64,000 nt of DNA, from contig NZ_CAKMMP010000006.1 of assembly GCF_927798175.1 (NCBI RefSeq), positions 310,001-374,000 on the forward strand, given 5' to 3'. The translations under genes and the position numbers were made by a program. Within the stretch, counting starts at the first letter, position 1. Every line of letters starts with the position of its first letter. Below, in pieces: positions 35,487 through 43,101 of this stretch. The notes under the pieces were generated by a model. The model was given only the letters and a program-made list of their open reading frames with translations. It ran no database searches and was not told the DNA's origin. This DNA is from Paenibacillus sp. JJ-223. Its GTDB lineage: Bacteria > Bacillota > Bacilli > Paenibacillales > Paenibacillaceae.

Positions 35487-37040
35487 TTAAGAGCCATCTG
35501 CGATAAATTGGATGACCTTCCCGTCCAAAAAAACAACCTGCGTATTCGCATCTGTTATGTTGGTTTGGACCTGATACGGGCCGTTCTCCAGCATATTGTC
35601 GATGACGCGATGCACCGAAATATCCGCTTGTTTAGCGTAGCCCTGCTTCTTCAAAGCTTGCTCGTATTGATGCATCAGCGCAGCTTCCAAGCGATCCTGG
35701 GACAGATCGATTCCGATCGAAGCGTTCTCGAACTTGCCTGTCTCATCGTTTACCCACAGCGACGTCATTCCGGTTCCATCGCCTTCGAACTCGAGAAACC
35801 ATTGGTTCGAATTCGGAACATGCTCTGCTCTCTTTAATGGCAGCGCCATGCCAAGATCGGTCATCACCTCACGGATGGTGTCTTCAACCTGGCCGCGAAC
35901 GGCGGGATCAACCGCCTCAAGAAGAGGCGCATTCGCTTGTTCCATTTCGGCGAGCTCTCTCATCAAGGCAGGGTTTGCCTCTTCAGCTCTGGCGTTGGTG
36001 AGCGACACGGAAACTAACAGCAGAATAAGGACGAATCCGGCAGCGGTCCACTTTATTGAATGTTTTTTAAATGTTGCAATCATCGTAACTCTCCTCTTCA
36101 GTTGGGGTAGTTTCGGCGAAAACTTGGTGGCAGCCAGCAGTGGCACAGGACGCGAAACGTTGCGCTCAAGCAGTTTAACGATGGTGTAGCCGTAGTCCTG
36201 TACTTCGCCCGCGCCGATATGTGAGATGGCCGCCGCATCGCACGACAGCTCTTGATCTTCCCGCATTTTACGATAGGCATACCAAAGAATCGGGTTAAAC
36301 CACTGTACAAGGAGCAATGCGGTCATCATCACATTGGCTGCGATGTCTTTGCGTTTCAAGTGCACCAGCTCATGCAGGAAGATATAACGCAATTCCTTGG
36401 AGCCAAACGTCTCAGGGCTATGGGCGGGCAGCAAAATTCGGGGGCGCACGAGTCCGTACAAACTCGGCCCGTCCACCTCGGCCGAAACAAGAAGCGGAAC
36501 GCGGCGTCTGATTCCCAGTTCGTCTTTGCATCGGTCCAGCAGCCGGACGAGATCGGACTCGGCGGGCATAGGTTGCGCCTTTCCAAGTCGTCGTCCATAA
36601 TCCCGATTCGCCTTGAGCATGGTTCCGAGAAGGGCGAGTGAGCCGGCTGCCCATAGGATGAACATGACGAGATCCAGCGTTGGAATTCCAATGTTTGAAG
36701 GGATCTCGGATGCGTCGTTCGCTTCTCTATTCGGCGGCGACAATGTCTGCATGGGCGGCAGTCCTCCGGATATGTCCTGCACGGGATTCATAATCGCTAC
36801 GGGAGTTTGCCGTTCCAAGAACGGGAACATGTTATACATGCTCATACCGCTCTCAGGTGCCCAAGGAAGGATCATTCTTGCCATCAACACAAACCACATC
36901 CCGTATTGCCATTTGATCGGCAAACGATGCTTCAGCACCATTCGGATCGCCAAAATAAGAATGGCCATCACGGTTGCCATGAACGAGGTCTCAATGACCC
37001 ACTTTACAAAGGAGGGTATCCACGCAGCGATGGCATTCAT
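35487..37040 (-). CDS. BlaR1/MecR1-type M56 membrane metallopeptidase sensor
   Basis: A 517-residue membrane signal protease. N-terminal helices occur at about 10-35 and 43-62, with another at 122-142. The zinc motif is H223-E-L-V-H227 in FLHELVHLKRKD, followed by CDAAA-type residues in MREDQELSCDAAAISH. A last helix (about 333-350) leads to an external domain of about 160 residues (GQVEDTIREVMTDLGMALPL, later NTQVVFLDGKVIQFIADG). That domain has no penicillin-binding SxxK/SxN/KTG set, so it should sense something other than beta-lactams. It overlaps the BlaI gene by four bases. In this family the activated protease leads to cleavage of the repressor. Confidence 0.88.
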   Translation of the reverse strand: MNAIAAWIPSFVKWVIETSFMATVMAILILAIRMVLKHRLPIKWQYGMWFVLMARMILPWAPESGMSMYNMFPFLERQTPVAIMNPVQDISGGLPPMQTLSPPNREANDASEIPSNIGIPTLDLVMFILWAAGSLALLGTMLKANRDYGRRLGKAQPMPAESDLVRLLDRCKDELGIRRRVPLLVSAEVDGPSLYGLVRPRILLPAHSPETFGSKELRYIFLHELVHLKRKDIAANVMMTALLLVQWFNPILWYAYRKMREDQELSCDAAAISHIGAGEVQDYGYTIVKLLERNVSRPVPLLAATKFSPKLPQLKRRVTMIATFKKHSIKWTAAGFVLILLLVSVSLTNARAEEANPALMRELAEMEQANAPLLEAVDPAVRGQVEDTIREVMTDLGMALPLKRAEHVPNSNQWFLEFEGDGTGMTSLWVNDETGKFENASIGIDLSQDRLEAALMHQYEQALKKQGYAKQADISVHRVIDNMLENGPYQVQTNITDANTQVVFLDGKVIQFIADGS

Positions 37041-37417
37041 GATGAGCCCTTCCTCTCGTCGAGGATCCGCTTCAACTCTTCGATTTCCTCGCGGGACAGC
37101 TTCTCCTCTTTGAGAAATTGGACTAGCATCGGCTTTATGGCCCCTCCGTACAGTCGCTCAAGGAATGAATGGCTCTCTGCCCGCTGACACTCCTCTTCAC
37201 TGACCAGCGGATAATAGAGGTAACTCTTTCCCTCCTGTTCGAATCCGATCACTTCCTTCTTGAGCAAGCGGCTGATCAAGGTTTTCACGGTGGCCGGCTT
37301 CCAAGATGATTCAGGGTTGAGTCGTTCAATGACTTCCTGGGCGGATGCAGGAGACCTGCTCCATAACACCTTCATCACTTCCCATTCCGCTTCCGAAATG
37401 CGAGGGAGTTTCTTCAT
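37037..37417 (-). CDS. BlaI/MecI-family transcriptional repressor
   Basis: A 126-residue winged-helix repressor. ISEAEWEVMKVLWSRSPASA opens the family, and WKPATVKTLISRLLKKEVIG is the recognition helix region. The dimer domain is FLKEEKLSREEIEELKRILD. AAGGATG lies about seven bases before the ATG. It is first in a two-gene operon with the M56 sensor. Two near-identical palindromes with the TACA/TGTA core of BlaI operators sit in its promoter, so autorepression is nearly certain. No beta-lactamase or other target gene adjoins. Confidence 0.92.
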   Translation of the reverse strand: MKKLPRISEAEWEVMKVLWSRSPASAQEVIERLNPESSWKPATVKTLISRLLKKEVIGFEQEGKSYLYYPLVSEEECQRAESHSFLERLYGGAIKPMLVQFLKEEKLSREEIEELKRILDERKGSS

Positions 37418-37439
37418 GGATGATCATCCTTCTTTCTTC

Positions 37440-37501
37440 GATTACATATGTAATCAATTGTCGCTAGTGAATAGATTACACATGTAATCGTTAATTGTCA
37501 A
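37440..37501 (-). promoter_or_regulatory. blaI-type promoter with two operators
   Basis: On the minus strand TTGACA (37496-37501), 17 bases, TAATCT (37473-37478). Operator 1 (37474-37489, reading GATTACACATGTAATC on the plus strand) fills the spacer and overlaps the -10. Operator 2 (37440-37455, GATTACATATGTAATC, a perfect palindrome) lies just downstream. Centres are 34 bases apart. Confidence 0.85.
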
Positions 37502-37519
37502 CGAGGGCATTGACCCTCT

Positions 37520-37560
37520 GGCATAAAGCTGCTCAATAAATGATCGTTGGAACGAAAAAA
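37520..37560 (+). repeat. right copy of the 41-bp direct repeat; VOC gene remnant
   Basis: One mismatch from 35391-35431. A weaker match (CGAGGGCATTGAC against CGAGGACATTGAC) continues upstream to about 37502, with a short deletion between. This copy is therefore a decayed 3' end of a VOC gene, not an active one. Confidence 0.8.
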
Positions 37561-37605
37561 GCGTCCCGGCTGATCTTGGGAACGGCATGGAAAATGATTG
37601 GTAAA

Positions 37606-37648
37606 TGTGTGCGCCGTCACACTTGCCCGAATCGTGGTCTGTTACGCT
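37606..37648 (+). promoter_or_regulatory. FNR/CRP-type box and -10 of the hybrid-cluster protein gene
   Basis: TGTGTGCGCCGTCACA (37606-37621) matches TGTGA-N6-TCACA at nine of ten positions. TACGCT (37643-37648) would be the -10, placing the box centre at about -41.5, the class II activator position. Confidence 0.65.
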
Positions 37649-37690
37649 GAATGGGAGAAAAACAGACTGATCATGCATGGAGGGAATGTT

Positions 37691-38983
37691 ATGTTTTGTT
37701 ACCAGTGCGAGCAGACACCAACGGGCGGCTGCAAGGTGATCGGGGTGTGCGGCAAAGACGAGACGATTGCCAGCCTGCAGGATACGATGATCTTTGCGTT
37801 GAAGGGAATCGCAGCATATGCCACGCATGCCAGACAGCTGGGTTATGAAGACCCCGAGGTAAACCGTGTTACGCATGAAGCGTTATATATGACGTTAACG
37901 AACTCGAATTTCAACGTGCAGGAACATCTGGACATGGCAATGAGGGTAGGGAATGCGGCCATACGTATTATGGATGTGCTGGATCGCGCCCATACGGACC
38001 GTTTCGGCATCCCGCAGCCGATTACCGTCAGCCAGAACCGGATCGAAGGACAGTGCATCGTCGTGACAGGGCACAATCTATATGCGCTGGAAGAATTGCT
38101 GCGCCAGACGGAAGGAACAGGCATCAACATTTATACCCATTCGGAGATGCTGCCGGCGCACGGTTATCCCGCGCTCAAGAAATATGCCCATTTGAAAGGC
38201 AACATCGGCAAAGCATGGTATGACCAGCGCAGGCTGTTCGAGCAGTTCCCGGGCGCCATTCTGGCCACCACGAACTGCGTTATGCCAATCAAGGGCAGTT
38301 ACGCGGACCGCTTTTTCTCCTACGAGGTTGCCGGACTGGAGGGCGTGACCAAAATCGTGAATGACGACTTCACGCCGCTGATCGAGCGTGCTTTGTCCTT
38401 GCCCGCGGCAGATGTACAGTCGGAGCAGGTATTGACGACAGGATATCACCACGAAACGGTCATCGGTCTGGCTCCCGAAATCATTCAAGCGGTTAAAGAC
38501 GGGCATATTCGCCGCTTCTTCGTCATTGCAGGCTGCGATGCGCCGGGCAAAGGCGGAAACTATTATCGGGAACTGGCAACGAGCCTGCCGAACGATACGG
38601 TGATTTTGACGACCTCTTGCGGCAAGTTCCGCTTCAACGACGTGGATTACGGGACGGTTGGCGACACAGGCATTCCGCGTTATATCGATCTGGGCCAATG
38701 CAACAATTCCGGTTCGACGGTCAAAATCGCGCTTGCCCTCGCCGATGCCTTCGGCTGCACCGTGAACGAGCTGCCGGTCAGCATCGTATTATCCTGGTTC
38801 GAGCAAAAAGCCGTGGCCATTTTGCTGGGACTGTTCAGCCTGGGCATTCAGGATATCCGGATCGGACCGAAGCCGCCGGAATTCATCTCGCAAGGCGTGC
38901 TCGACGTGCTCGTCGACATGTTTGGACTTAAACTGATAACGACAGCAAAGGAAGACATGAACGCCATGTTGGCATTGTCGTAG
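37691..38983 (+). CDS. hcp: hybrid-cluster protein (hydroxylamine reductase family), short form
   Basis: A 430-residue cytoplasmic iron-sulfur protein. The N-terminal cluster motif is C3-x2-C6-x7-C14-x5-C20 (CYQCEQTPTGGCKVIGVCG), as in [4Fe-4S] types. Hybrid-cluster ligands are visible in GHNLYALEELL, ATTNCVMP, AGCDAPGKGG, TTSCGKFRF, LGQCNNSGS and WFEQKA. Usual Hcp proteins have about 550 residues; this one lacks the second helical bundle, like class III forms. Proposed activities are hydroxylamine or nitric oxide reduction and protein S-nitrosylation. GGAGGG lies six bases before the ATG. An FNR-type box upstream suggests anaerobic induction. No hcr reductase follows. Confidence 0.92.
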   Translation: MFCYQCEQTPTGGCKVIGVCGKDETIASLQDTMIFALKGIAAYATHARQLGYEDPEVNRVTHEALYMTLTNSNFNVQEHLDMAMRVGNAAIRIMDVLDRAHTDRFGIPQPITVSQNRIEGQCIVVTGHNLYALEELLRQTEGTGINIYTHSEMLPAHGYPALKKYAHLKGNIGKAWYDQRRLFEQFPGAILATTNCVMPIKGSYADRFFSYEVAGLEGVTKIVNDDFTPLIERALSLPAADVQSEQVLTTGYHHETVIGLAPEIIQAVKDGHIRRFFVIAGCDAPGKGGNYYRELATSLPNDTVILTTSCGKFRFNDVDYGTVGDTGIPRYIDLGQCNNSGSTVKIALALADAFGCTVNELPVSIVLSWFEQKAVAILLGLFSLGIQDIRIGPKPPEFISQGVLDVLVDMFGLKLITTAKEDMNAMLALS

Positions 38984-39182
38984 TCGGTTTTCACCCGTTG
39001 GAACAGAGTTGTATGTTTGCCATCTTGGGCAAATGTACAGCTCTTTTTTTCTGAATATATGCGAATACACATAAAAGGGAAATTAGTTTATATTGCCTAT
39101 TGAAGTTTTTTTGTGGAAATGTGTATATAGAATAGTAGCTTCACAAAACTCGGTTTTACCGCAGCATAAGGAGATTGTACAT

Positions 39183-40589
39183 ATGAATGACAGAGTACTG
39201 ATGGACTCCGTTTTACGACTCGCAGGAGGAATGGAGAACATCAAGCAAGTCAAGCACGAGAACGGCAAAACCGTTGTAGAGTTAAAGCGTAGTAGCGACA
39301 TGAATCTGTCGGCGATGGATGTCGCCGAGATGGAGGCAGAGATTCACGCAAGCAAAAGCGGCGCACAGATGGTACTTCGGGACGAGGCATCAGATGGATA
39401 TCAAGCTTTGTCGGCATTCCTGGGTATCGAAGGGGAGGATCATGCAAACGCCATTGGGTCGCAAGAAGCGGGGCGAACGGGAAAAAGAAGGAAACCTTTT
39501 TCGATCATGCATTTTGTTTCCGACGTATTCAGGCCTTTAATGCCTGCTCTTTTGGGAGTGCTCTTGATCAAGTTCGTGCTTTTGACGTTTGTGTTACTGG
39601 ATACGCTTGATGTGACGGATATTGTGGATATGAATAGCACGGTATACATCGTATTTAGCAGCATAGCGGACGCTTTGATTTATTTTTTGCCTGTGTTGGT
39701 CGCGTTCAGTACGGCTCGGAGGATGAACAGCAATCCATACGCAGCGGCTGGCATTGGTGTTTTTACTTTGTATCCAACCGTGGCAGGAGTGATGAGCGGG
39801 GAGCAGGCATTCAGTCTGTTTGGCGTTGATCTTGTCCCGGTGTCATCATTCTATACGGCCCCTCTGTGGGTCATTCTGGCGGTAGTGGGCGCTGCATGGA
39901 TCGAACGAGCGTTGGGGCGCGTATTGCCGAAGGGGCTTCAAGGCGTTTTGCCCGCCGCGCTGGCGTTACTGGTGATGATCCCGGTCATGCTGCTTGTGTT
40001 AGGTCCCATTGGCATGTATGCGCAGAACCATTTGACGGAAACCATCACTTCGATGATGGATAAGACTCCAGTGCTCACGATCGTTCTTGTCGGTGCGTTC
40101 TACGCGTTGTTGATGCTGCTGGGGATGCAATTTGTTGTTGTTCCGATTTTGATCAGTGAGTTGGTCACGAATGGTTCCATGATGTTATTGCCGGCTTTCA
40201 CGGTGGCTGTGATGGGACAGGCTGGAGCGGCCATGGCCGCTGCATTGCGCGAGCGCAAGTCTGATCACAGGAGGCTTGCCTACTGGGCTGCTGGCACAGC
40301 GCTGATTGGTTTTATCGAACCCGCGATGTATGCCGTAAACATGAGGCGGCGAGCCGCTTTTGTTTCGGCCCTTGCGGGAGGCGCGGTTGGCGGCTTGTAC
40401 ATGGGACTGCTGAAGGTAAAGACGTTTGCGCTGGGCAGTACGCTCGGGCTGCTTGAACTCCCTTTGTGGATCGAAGAAGGCAGCCTGAATTTGCTGCAAG
40501 GGCTCGTCGGCATGGCGCTTGCCTTTGTTTCGGCCGGTGCATTGGCTTTCTGGCTGCTGGGCAGGAACGTTCAACCTCGAAATAAGTAA
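39183..40589 (+). CDS. PTS EIIBC-like protein without phosphorylation cysteine
   Basis: A 468-residue membrane protein related to beta-glucoside permeases. Residues 1-90 align with IIB, but the motif that normally reads H-C-x-T-R-L-R-F is here KHENGKTVVEL: Glu26 replaces the phospho-Cys, at the same residue number as Cys26 of BglP in this window. Residues 105-460 form a IIC domain with about ten helices and the GFIEPAMYAVNMRRR motif. There is no IIA domain. It cannot transfer phosphate by the usual route, so it may bind or sense a sugar, or depend on another protein. AAGGAG lies nine bases before the ATG. It precedes a LacI gene on the same strand, separated by a terminator. The frame is intact, so it is not an obvious pseudogene. 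Confidence 0.82.
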   Translation: MNDRVLMDSVLRLAGGMENIKQVKHENGKTVVELKRSSDMNLSAMDVAEMEAEIHASKSGAQMVLRDEASDGYQALSAFLGIEGEDHANAIGSQEAGRTGKRRKPFSIMHFVSDVFRPLMPALLGVLLIKFVLLTFVLLDTLDVTDIVDMNSTVYIVFSSIADALIYFLPVLVAFSTARRMNSNPYAAAGIGVFTLYPTVAGVMSGEQAFSLFGVDLVPVSSFYTAPLWVILAVVGAAWIERALGRVLPKGLQGVLPAALALLVMIPVMLLVLGPIGMYAQNHLTETITSMMDKTPVLTIVLVGAFYALLMLLGMQFVVVPILISELVTNGSMMLLPAFTVAVMGQAGAAMAAALRERKSDHRRLAYWAAGTALIGFIEPAMYAVNMRRRAAFVSALAGGAVGGLYMGLLKVKTFALGSTLGLLELPLWIEEGSLNLLQGLVGMALAFVSAGALAFWLLGRNVQPRNK

Positions 40590-40599
40590 TAAAAGAAGG

Positions 40600-40639
40600 G
40601 CTGCTCCAGATGAGATAAGATCATTTGGTGCAGCCTTTT
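40600..40639 (+). terminator. terminator after the EIIBC-like gene
   Basis: GGCTGC and GCAGCC with adjoining TCCA/TGGT form a stem, followed by TTTTTC. Confidence 0.75.
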
Positions 40640-40694
40640 TCATTTTTGCGAGAGAGTTTTCCTGAAAAAAAATCGATGTGCACGAAAAAAAGGA

Positions 40695-40745
40695 TTGCCA
40701 TGAAAACGCTTGTATAGTATATTCATTCCATAAAAACGTTTTTAT
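40695..40745 (+). promoter_or_regulatory. lacI-family gene promoter and operator
   Basis: TTGCCA (40695-40700), 17 bases, TATATT (40718-40723). The perfect palindrome ATAAAAACGTTTTTAT (40730-40745) follows at the transcription start. The spacer contains TGAAAACGCTTGTA, a weak cre match (12 of 14). Confidence 0.8.
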
Positions 40746-40761
40746 AAAAAGGAAGTCGCAG

Positions 40762-41772
40762 ATGAGAAAGGTAACGATCAAAGATGTAGCAAAGGAAGCC
40801 GGCGTGTCCATCTCTACGGTCTCCAATGCGCTTAATGGCGTGGACGTGCTGAATCCCGAGACCAAATCGCATATTCTCGACGTGGCGAAACGGTTGAATT
40901 ATGTACCGAACATCAACGGCAAGCTGCTGAAATCCGGCAAATCGAAAATGCTCGGCTTTTTCACGACCAGTGTGTCGGGGCCATATTTCTATACGCTCGT
41001 CGAGACGATGTCCCGCGAATGCGACCGCCATGGATACGGGCTGAACATCTTCGTAACGAAGGATAAGCAGGTCATCATGAGCAACATATTGGGCGGACGC
41101 GTGGATGGAGTCATCGTGTACGAGGAGATGCGGGTGAATGAAAACGACATTGCCGTCATGGAGCAAAACCGGGTCAAGGCCATGTTCCTGGACCGCGAAA
41201 TCCAGAGCGAATCGATGGGCAGCATCATCTTCGATTCCTATGTCGATGCGTATGAGGCCACGAAATATTTGATCAGCCTCGGGCACAAAAAAATCGCCTA
41301 CATTTCCGGCGTTGAAACGATGTTCGACAGCGAGCAGCGGAAGGCCGGTTACTTGGATGCCTTGCGCGATTACAATCTGCCGCAGGATGAGGATTACATT
41401 TTGCAGGGATACTTCGAGGAAGAAAGCTCGTACGGCGCAGTCAAATCATTCGTTAACGTGCATGCCGGCAAGCTGCCGGACGCGTTCCTCGCAGGCAATG
41501 ACTTGAGCGCCATCGGAGCGATGCGTGCGCTGAAGTCGCTTGGCTACGACATTCCGGGAGACGTCAGCGTCGTTGGATTCGACGATATCGACATTGCACA
41601 GTATTTCACGCCTCCGCTCACAACGGTACGCAACCAAATTGCAAGACAAGGGATGCTCGTCGTGAACGATCTGATTCGTATGATCGAGAAAGACGAGAAA
41701 GGCCGTCATGAAAAGCTGCCGGGCGAGCTGGTCGTGCGCAATTCCACGCAGATCAAGATGGCACGGGAGTAA
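40762..41772 (+). CDS. LacI-family transcriptional repressor
   Basis: A 336-residue regulator. The helix-turn-helix is VTIKDVAKEAGVSISTVSNA, then LNGVDVLNPETK, with hinge RLNYVPNINGKLLKSGKS. The periplasmic-binding-like sugar domain (60-330) includes GRVDGVIVYEEM, IAYISGVETMFDSEQRKAGY and VSVVGFDDIDIAQYFTPPLT. The ATG has AAAGGAAG about eight bases upstream. Identical 16-bp palindromes lie in its own promoter and in the promoter of the ABC transporter/GH30 operon downstream, so it should repress both and respond to the imported sugar. Confidence 0.93.
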   Translation: MRKVTIKDVAKEAGVSISTVSNALNGVDVLNPETKSHILDVAKRLNYVPNINGKLLKSGKSKMLGFFTTSVSGPYFYTLVETMSRECDRHGYGLNIFVTKDKQVIMSNILGGRVDGVIVYEEMRVNENDIAVMEQNRVKAMFLDREIQSESMGSIIFDSYVDAYEATKYLISLGHKKIAYISGVETMFDSEQRKAGYLDALRDYNLPQDEDYILQGYFEEESSYGAVKSFVNVHAGKLPDAFLAGNDLSAIGAMRALKSLGYDIPGDVSVVGFDDIDIAQYFTPPLTTVRNQIARQGMLVVNDLIRMIEKDEKGRHEKLPGELVVRNSTQIKMARE

Positions 41773-41800
41773 CCCTCGCGATAAGAGGGCCTCCTTTGGC
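41773..41800 (+). terminator. terminator after the lacI-family gene
   Basis: CCCTC and GAGGG (41774-41789) form a hairpin followed by CCTCCTTT. It is short and probably modest in strength. Confidence 0.5.
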
Positions 41801-41805
41801 AAAAT

Positions 41806-41819
41806 GGTAAACGCTTTCA
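41806..41819 (-). promoter_or_regulatory. cre-like box upstream of the sugar ABC operon
   Basis: On the minus strand TGAAAGCGTTTACC matches the cre consensus at 13 of 14 positions. It is about 190 bases upstream of the operon -35. The rest of 41820-42005 holds no reading frame I can support. Confidence 0.5.
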
Positions 41820-42005
41820 TGGCAGGGATAAGGAAATGATATAAACCGCAAAAAAGATGCACACGTTAACGGAGAGGCAGAACAATCTGGAGAAGCGAAG
41901 CGTTCTAAAAGCTTTCTGAAAGAAAGCTGCTTCGGAAGCATAGGCTTATCACCGGATTTTCCCTTTGAAAAAGGGGATTTGAAAAAAATCTGGGGATAAA
42001 TTTTT

Positions 42006-42056
42006 TTGCTCAAAAATAAAAACGTTTTTATTATTTGGGCGAATTTTATAAAAACG
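42006..42056 (+). promoter_or_regulatory. promoter and LacI-type operators of the sugar ABC operon
   Basis: TTGCTC (42006-42011), 17 bases, TATTAT (42029-42034). The palindrome ATAAAAACGTTTTTAT (42016-42031) fills the spacer and is identical to the one before the regulator gene. A half-site, ATAAAAACG, follows at 42048-42056. Confidence 0.85.
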
Positions 42057-42076
42057 AATAAAAAGGGGCGAGACAC

Positions 42077-43072
42077 ATGAGCAAACCAGCGGCGGCTACG
42101 TCGGCTGAGGCAGCGGGCGCAATGGTGCGGCCGCCGGGCAAAAAGCCTGTCGTGCAGCGTGCCAAGGCATTTTGCACGGATTTCATCAGGCAGTGGGAGC
42201 TTCAATCCATGATTTTGCCTGGCGTCATTTTCATGATCGTATTCAATTTTATCCCGATCTACGGTCTGACCATTGCTTTCAAAAATTATACGGTCATCGA
42301 TACGATCGACAGCGCGCCTTGGGTAGGGCTGGATAACTTCAGGATCATCCTGACCGATCCGTATTTCTGGGATTCGGTCGTCAATACGCTGGGCATCAGC
42401 TTTCTGAAGCTGGCCATCGGCTTCGTGGTGCCGATCATTCTGGCGATCATGATTTACGAGGTCAGCGGGAGCCGTTTCAAAAAAATCGTGCAGACGATAT
42501 CGTATCTTCCGCATTTTCTGTCCTGGATCGTGCTTGGCGGCATGCTGATCACCTGGGTGTCGACGACCGGCCTCTTCAACCAGATCCTGTTGTCCTTAGG
42601 CCTCATCAGCCAGCCGCAAAATATTTTGCTTGACCCGAGCAAATATTGGTGGATCGCGGTTCTCTCCGACATTTGGAAGGAGGCGGGCTGGGGCACGATT
42701 CTGTACCTCGCGGTGATGGCCAAAATCGACCCGACGTATTACGAAGCGGCCAAAATCGACGGTGCGAACCGGATGCGTCAAATCTGGAACATCACGATTC
42801 CGAACATGAAGATGATCATCAGCCTGAATCTGATCCTGACCGTCAGCGGCTTGTTGGGGTCTAACCTCGATCAGACGCTCGTGCTGATGAACTCCCAGAA
42901 CAGGGAAAAGGCGGAGGTCATCAATTCTTACGTGTACCGCATGGGGATGACGCAGGGAGACTTTTCCTACGCGACTGCAGTCGGTCTTGGCGTATCGATC
43001 GTTTCGGTCATTCTGCTCGTCACCGCCAACAAAATAACAAGCAAGCTTAACGACAATCAATCCGTTCTGTAA
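42077..43072 (+). CDS. sugar ABC transporter permease (LplB type)
   Basis: A 331-residue membrane subunit with about six helices after a 35-residue N-terminal tail. FNFIPIYGLTIAFKNYTVID and WVGLDNFRIILTDPYFWDSV are typical of LplB-like permeases. The EAA loop that contacts the ATPase is YYEAAKIDGANRMRQIWNIT. AGGGG lies about nine bases before the ATG. It is first in a four-gene operon with a second permease, a solute-binding lipoprotein and a GH30 glycosidase. No ATPase gene is present, so it must use a shared one (MsmX type). Confidence 0.93.
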   Translation: MSKPAAATSAEAAGAMVRPPGKKPVVQRAKAFCTDFIRQWELQSMILPGVIFMIVFNFIPIYGLTIAFKNYTVIDTIDSAPWVGLDNFRIILTDPYFWDSVVNTLGISFLKLAIGFVVPIILAIMIYEVSGSRFKKIVQTISYLPHFLSWIVLGGMLITWVSTTGLFNQILLSLGLISQPQNILLDPSKYWWIAVLSDIWKEAGWGTILYLAVMAKIDPTYYEAAKIDGANRMRQIWNITIPNMKMIISLNLILTVSGLLGSNLDQTLVLMNSQNREKAEVINSYVYRMGMTQGDFSYATAVGLGVSIVSVILLVTANKITSKLNDNQSVL

Positions 43073-43101
43073 AGCGGAGAGCGACAAAAGGAGGGAAATC
43101 C

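Noticed and set aside
39230-39260. GGCAAAACC within the EIIBC-like gene as another RAT
   Set aside because: The 5' half (GGATTGTTAC) and any terminator are missing; it is inside coding sequence.
39183-40589. EIIBC-like gene as a frameshifted pseudogene
   Set aside because: The frame is intact over 468 codons with good ribosome binding site; only the phosphorylation motif differs.
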